Of a DNA stretch of 64,000 nt, positions 61,101 through 64,000 are shown piece after piece (within the stretch, counting starts at the first letter, position 1; every line of letters begins with the position of its first letter). The position numbers and the translations under genes are program-made. The notes under the pieces were generated by a model that was not told where the DNA came from, did not search any database, and saw only the letters and a program-made list of their open reading frames with translations. Origin of the DNA: a bacterium (GTDB taxonomy: Bacteria; Verrucomicrobiota; Verrucomicrobiia; Limisphaerales; RI-55); NCBI GenBank assembly GCA_016124235.1, contig WGOC01000013.1:124001-188000 (forward strand). The letters run 5' to 3'.

Positions 61101-64000
61101 GTCCAAATTTGTCGACGCGGTGAATCACTCCCTGATCGAGCAACGGGTGCGGCTGGATGGGCACGGGGTCACCTCGGTCCCACAGGCAATTCCAGTGGCG
61201 ACACAACGAGTGCGCGATGCGGTCACGGCCGGCAAGTTGCCCATTGGGGCAGACCAAGCGGTATTCAAAGTGATCGGCGATGCGAGCTTCGTCACCGCGT
61301 TGGCGGGGGGAGTTCCGACCCTCGACCTCGGCGCCGGACTGGCGGTTATCAATGAACAAGTGCTGAACAACCAGTTGCAGGTGACGGTGGCGACTGATCT
61401 GGCATATTTCCAAGCCAACCCCAGCCAATACGCAAGGCGGCCCATCACGATCACCTTTCCCAACGGAGATTCCTGGGCCACTCAAATTCAAATGTTCGGC
61501 TTCCAACTTGCCCCCGGTGGTTTCGAGTTGGATCGAAACATCCCGTTGAATGCGGCGTTCGCCCATTTTGATCGCGGCTATAATTTTGGCTCCCTCGCGC
61601 CCTACCGGGATGAGGATGGATCGATTCTGGTTTCCATCACGGCGGCGGGCACGCAGCAAATCTGGGACACCGATCTGCAGTTGATTCCCTCTCTGAACGC
61701 CTGCTGGGACGCGAACACAAACGGACTGGAAGATCCGGGCGAAGATCTAGATGGTGACGGCTACTTTACTGAAAATGACGTGGCGTTGCCGGCGCTATTC
61801 CGCGGCGTGCACCCCGAAAACCCTCTCGTTGGTTTTCACCGCGACGTGGATCCACGCAACGGGGCGACACGGGTTCGCAAGCTGACAACGTCGATCGTCC
61901 CGGGTGCCAGTCAAAGCATTCGAATCTACGCCGACACGACGGACCATCGGCGGCTCGACCGGCAAACGCTGCAACTGAGCGACAAGTATGATCCCGATTT
62001 GATTCCCGACTTTGTCAGCCCGGCGCCCGACGCCGAATTGTTGGAGGCGCGACACGGACCAAACTTATTCGATGTCCTGTTCTTTTCCGTTTACAATTTC
62101 ATGGCCGAACAGAAGCAGGATCTGCCCGACCCGCACATTGATTTCACGACGGTTGGCGGGTCGCGCGACACGGCGTACGAGGCTTACACTGGCGTCACCG
62201 GAACGGCTGCATTGGGCAGCGCACCCACGCTGGCAAAGTTGCAACATCCGATGCTGGGCTTCGTCGATCACGTCGCTACGCCTCGGGATTTCCATGAGGA
62301 TCCGGCTTATCTGATGGGATACTATCCCTTCGATTACTACGGTGGAATTCTCGACCAGAAGTGGCAGCGGACCGTGATGAACGTTTACAATGCCGGGCTC
62401 AATCAGGCCCAACCGCTGTTCGGCGACACTCGCATGCGACCATACATATCCCGATATCAGGGCAACGCGCCCACGGGTTCGCAACGCAGTTATTTCGGGA
62501 TCGATCTCGACGGAGTGCTGTTCGATCCCACGTCGATCAATTTTCCGAAACCGCGGTATTACGACCCGGCACCCGTGGTTTCTTTCCTTCTGGCTCAGCG
62601 GCTGGACGAAGCCCCAAACAGCTCGGTGCTCCGAGACATTCCGGTGGTTTACTCGGCGCTCAGTGACACGACCCTGACGAGTGCCAATCTGCTGAAGGGC
62701 ATCGGCGGGACGTCGGGAGGTTTTGTGGATCTTACTCGCGACCATCCTGGGCGTTTGGGAGCTGAATCCAAGAGCCCCGGAGCGGACGTTCCGGGTTTGC
62801 ACGCGGGTTTTCAATTTCTCGGTCGCCCCGAGCAATTGATAGATCCACGCACCTCACTCGCAGAGGACGACATTCGGGACGTGATCTTGAAGCGGGATCC
62901 GGCCACGGGATATATCGTTCGCGAACCTCGCTTCTTTGACACTCGGGCTCCCCGCTTTGTGAATGGTTTCGCTGGCAACGATGATTTGAAGGGGCCCATC
63001 ACCACTGCCGCCATCGCCAACCTCAGGTTTGCCATCAGCACCGATCCACCGAACTTGGTGCCCGACGATACCAATACGTGGAAGCTTCGACCCAGCGTCC
63101 TGGTTCGGGAACAACTTGCGCCGGATAACGGACCGGACATGGTCGTCACCAGCCAAAGCACCGGCAATGAACTAATCATCAAACAGGCGGCGGACGCAGT
63201 GACCGATTTTTCCGTCGATCTCGGTTCCGCGGTTCTCATGAGCGCGGTGTCCGGAGGCGAATATCTTGAGGCCTGTGGCCTCGGTGTGGGCAAAAAGGCG
63301 CTCGGCGCGTTCGTTAATTTCGGAGTCGGTGTCGCCTCCGACGAAATCGTCGAGCCCTACTTTGGCAAGAACACGCGCGACGGCGTGCAATTCGTCGCTC
63401 GGAACACATCCACACTCAGTAAAATCCCCATCGAAGGAGTAACCTACAACGGCGTCTCCTCGCTCGTGAAAGACCCGCTCGTATTGCCCGTGGCGCTGAA
63501 AGGGCTGAGCAATATTGTCTATGGAATTTCAACCAACGTATTGGGCCGGCTGGGTGTGACCAACCGCGCCGTCTATGTGGATGTGAGCCCGCAAACACAT
63601 ATCCCTGACTTGATCAGCCTGCCGACCGATATTTGCGATTTGCTTGGCAAACCGTTTGACAAACTCAAGGACCAGATCAAGGCGAGCTATTCCGCAGAGA
63701 CTTTCGGTGGCTTGGGAAGCGCCGAAGCAGTCGGCATCAAAACGCTCTCCATCTGCATTCCGCTGTCGGCGCAGCTAGGCAATGGCGTCTACAGCGCCAC
63801 TTATTCCGTGACGCGGAAGATCGATGTGCAACCGAGGGAACCCACCGAAGTGGATCTCAGTTCGCTCCCGTGGAACCAGGTGTTTGCGTCATACCCCTAC
63901 GCAGATTTGGTCTCGGACGAGGAGTTCCTTCGGACAGTGCTGGCCAAACGCCTCGATCCCGTTGCCGGCGACTCAGCGACCCAAATCTGGCGTGCGATTC
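58135..64000 (+). CDS. Giant secreted protein, 3' end beyond window
   Basis: The ORF track omits this gene because it has no stop in the window. One frame is open from ATG 58135 to the right edge, at least 1,955 codons; I checked the phase across the span. The start gives MRSPKLLADVRGSTRRHFSQ then VSFCCGLSIVMLAVHPGSLL A, a good signal peptide. The mature chain is beta-rich with Ig-like stretches (IAISPVSWTMKLGDTVPFQA, TGPAGNLTATLHKSDGTNIA). At 1192-1215 it has an EF-hand/dockerin-like DANTNGLEDPGEDLDGDGYF loop that should bind calcium. Later parts (62-64 kb) look globular with no family I know. It is probably an exported surface protein. Confidence 0.85.
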   Translation, partial: MRSPKLLADVRGSTRRHFSQFPQAVSFCCGLSIVMLAVHPGSLLADPPVKLDPLGISDGKFQVGVSGQGARYAIEVSTNLTDWQEVHSADLVNNSGAFADTTIGSFPRRFYRSKIVLLNELEPKETYLFSGDTVQFHVSEGPVGTAWVFKVNSVVGGNASVGTLLINPNDSADVAYQAPVGIGSSVDVTVCAEDPNDSGRVFCGTVHVLPVPANIAISPVSWTMKLGDTVPFQAGAVVTGVGYVPFNQVYWKVNGTLDADPALDAGMIGPDGIYHAPDKMPTSLPRNILVGFSTSPFGAVAASSPITLVSLELTPAEIQSVQTGPAGNLTATLHKSDGTNIALTPAQVSYHSGFPEAADVDTNGAVAVGNSLGKATIFATDLATGATDSMVVESRPDVHVRLLSVRKRSQNEFNINPTTGLAIQTPTTPIREIEVTQPGAMLNLTPDLFFFRGTTNLNTNSISATGNGVLRFLGDGNLVRNYQIGGPVPDPSDLVARVEERTGFVDFGYTPGSGTVTMEYDDGVITRQATVKLTFSRLQLGATIKGMVTQQSGQAYDSEWLELRPKLANPGITDSYFMGTTQVRIREQGNTFTVARMTEYTGLTQIPTQKEFIDTAEYVEVLPSGPSDRNPGPLTTLGEILLYVRPHHAGNVHFVVDVPTDPAIPPVDLVMNVQAPDLQIRYAYGATNGSPVMANSYVDIQAGPNGTALFLTPEQADAFGGGGIPWYKKDPLNWFVITPSGGTNKYPYQDSIGLYGYSTTGEAFPGVFRVPGIHQVWLAHTNHPGIQTTPLDVKVLAPTGNTFPELALIPVQTQTNEFGDAVTLANQYAGMAIISPTDGLWTPGVPLDVSVRLFCADGQPRKLGKKVVTVVRSSLNPNNPSITTNYYLGGVFASWPYEGRSVKINSAYDLPPFGSAFGVPDDNGFIHFSVTVDDQTSANAVALPAIVGLTVGFKQYPDYLLPAPEDVPEEYIEYLDGTLVTRTTIPMAVSKFVDAVNHSLIEQRVRLDGHGVTSVPQAIPVATQRVRDAVTAGKLPIGADQAVFKVIGDASFVTALAGGVPTLDLGAGLAVINEQVLNNQLQVTVATDLAYFQANPSQYARRPITITFPNGDSWATQIQMFGFQLAPGGFELDRNIPLNAAFAHFDRGYNFGSLAPYRDEDGSILVSITAAGTQQIWDTDLQLIPSLNACWDANTNGLEDPGEDLDGDGYFTENDVALPALFRGVHPENPLVGFHRDVDPRNGATRVRKLTTSIVPGASQSIRIYADTTDHRRLDRQTLQLSDKYDPDLIPDFVSPAPDAELLEARHGPNLFDVLFFSVYNFMAEQKQDLPDPHIDFTTVGGSRDTAYEAYTGVTGTAALGSAPTLAKLQHPMLGFVDHVATPRDFHEDPAYLMGYYPFDYYGGILDQKWQRTVMNVYNAGLNQAQPLFGDTRMRPYISRYQGNAPTGSQRSYFGIDLDGVLFDPTSINFPKPRYYDPAPVVSFLLAQRLDEAPNSSVLRDIPVVYSALSDTTLTSANLLKGIGGTSGGFVDLTRDHPGRLGAESKSPGADVPGLHAGFQFLGRPEQLIDPRTSLAEDDIRDVILKRDPATGYIVREPRFFDTRAPRFVNGFAGNDDLKGPITTAAIANLRFAISTDPPNLVPDDTNTWKLRPSVLVREQLAPDNGPDMVVTSQSTGNELIIKQAADAVTDFSVDLGSAVLMSAVSGGEYLEACGLGVGKKALGAFVNFGVGVASDEIVEPYFGKNTRDGVQFVARNTSTLSKIPIEGVTYNGVSSLVKDPLVLPVALKGLSNIVYGISTNVLGRLGVTNRAVYVDVSPQTHIPDLISLPTDICDLLGKPFDKLKDQIKASYSAETFGGLGSAEAVGIKTLSICIPLSAQLGNGVYSATYSVTRKIDVQPREPTEVDLSSLPWNQVFASYPYADLVSDEEFLRTVLAKRLDPVAGDSATQIWRAI

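Noticed and set aside
60943-62835. Minus-strand ORFs of 238 and 256 aa
   Set aside because: Both are antisense to the continuous giant protein frame and have shadow composition.
1-64000. tRNA, rRNA, CRISPR arrays, integrases, transposases
   Set aside because: I looked for T-loop and D-loop patterns, regularly spaced repeats and DDE or tyrosine-recombinase motifs and found none that hold up.

Overview
The window reads as a piece of a Verrucomicrobia chromosome, most like the Limisphaerales/Pedosphaera group. This is inferred from gene content, not from any search. The signs are a two-component sensor with an extracellular Reg_prop propeller and Y_Y_Y domain, a sulfatase, DUF1080 lectin-like proteins, an SMP-30 lactonase, PQQ-propeller proteins, a CRTAC1-like FG-GAP/ASPIC protein, a multihaem cytochrome with TPRs, a TIGR03067-like protein and many secreted or lipoprotein genes. 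GC content is moderately high and genes are dense. I see no rRNA, tRNA, CRISPR array, transposase, integrase or phage gene.

Layout. 1-8.2 kb: a partial TPR protein, a small orphan ORF, secreted BNR and lectin-like proteins, and a GTGA-coupled sensor kinase/response regulator pair. 8.3-11.2 kb: an accessory island with three small membrane proteins and a 512-aa protein that looks like a SAP-plus-FokI-type nuclease, translationally coupled to a frameshifted small upstream ORF. 11.2-19.8 kb: housekeeping genes (STAS-like protein, ldh, HAD phosphatase, prfA, rpmE, a CnoX-like thioredoxin-TPR protein, purE, dsbD and a TlpA-like protein). 19.8-27.3 kb: secreted carbohydrate-related functions (PQQ propeller, SMP-30, DUF1080, sulfatase, a DUF5009/HGSNAT-like acyltransferase) and a small lipoprotein whose 5' region is a 139-bp duplicate of the acyltransferase gene start.

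27.5-41 kb: a GspG-like protein, a photolyase with a repeat-derived in-frame insert, a cytochrome/copper-monooxygenase-like lipoprotein, then a minus-strand run: pentahaem cytochrome, FG-GAP/ASPIC protein, radical SAM enzyme and halogenase-like flavoprotein, the last three tightly spaced. A 748-bp gap with an orphan terminator precedes an outer-membrane barrel gene. 41-48.3 kb: a thioredoxin lipoprotein, a DUF493 protein, and a TamB/Omp85 pair overlapping by 1 nt, which probably builds the outer membrane. 48.3-52.4 kb: an accessory zone with a ParE-like toxin-antitoxin pair, small lipoproteins and a leftover 3' end of a second Omp85 gene. 52.4-58 kb: miaA, DUF1080, mutY, a decayed gene, DUF423, a response regulator and a membrane protein. 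From 58.1 kb to the edge runs one giant secreted protein (at least 1,955 codons) that the ORF track omits because it has no stop in the window.

The items most worth following up are the SAP/FokI-like nuclease island, the Omp85 fragment with only synonymous differences from the intact gene, the radical SAM/flavoprotein operon, the giant secreted protein, and the repeat inserted in the photolyase.
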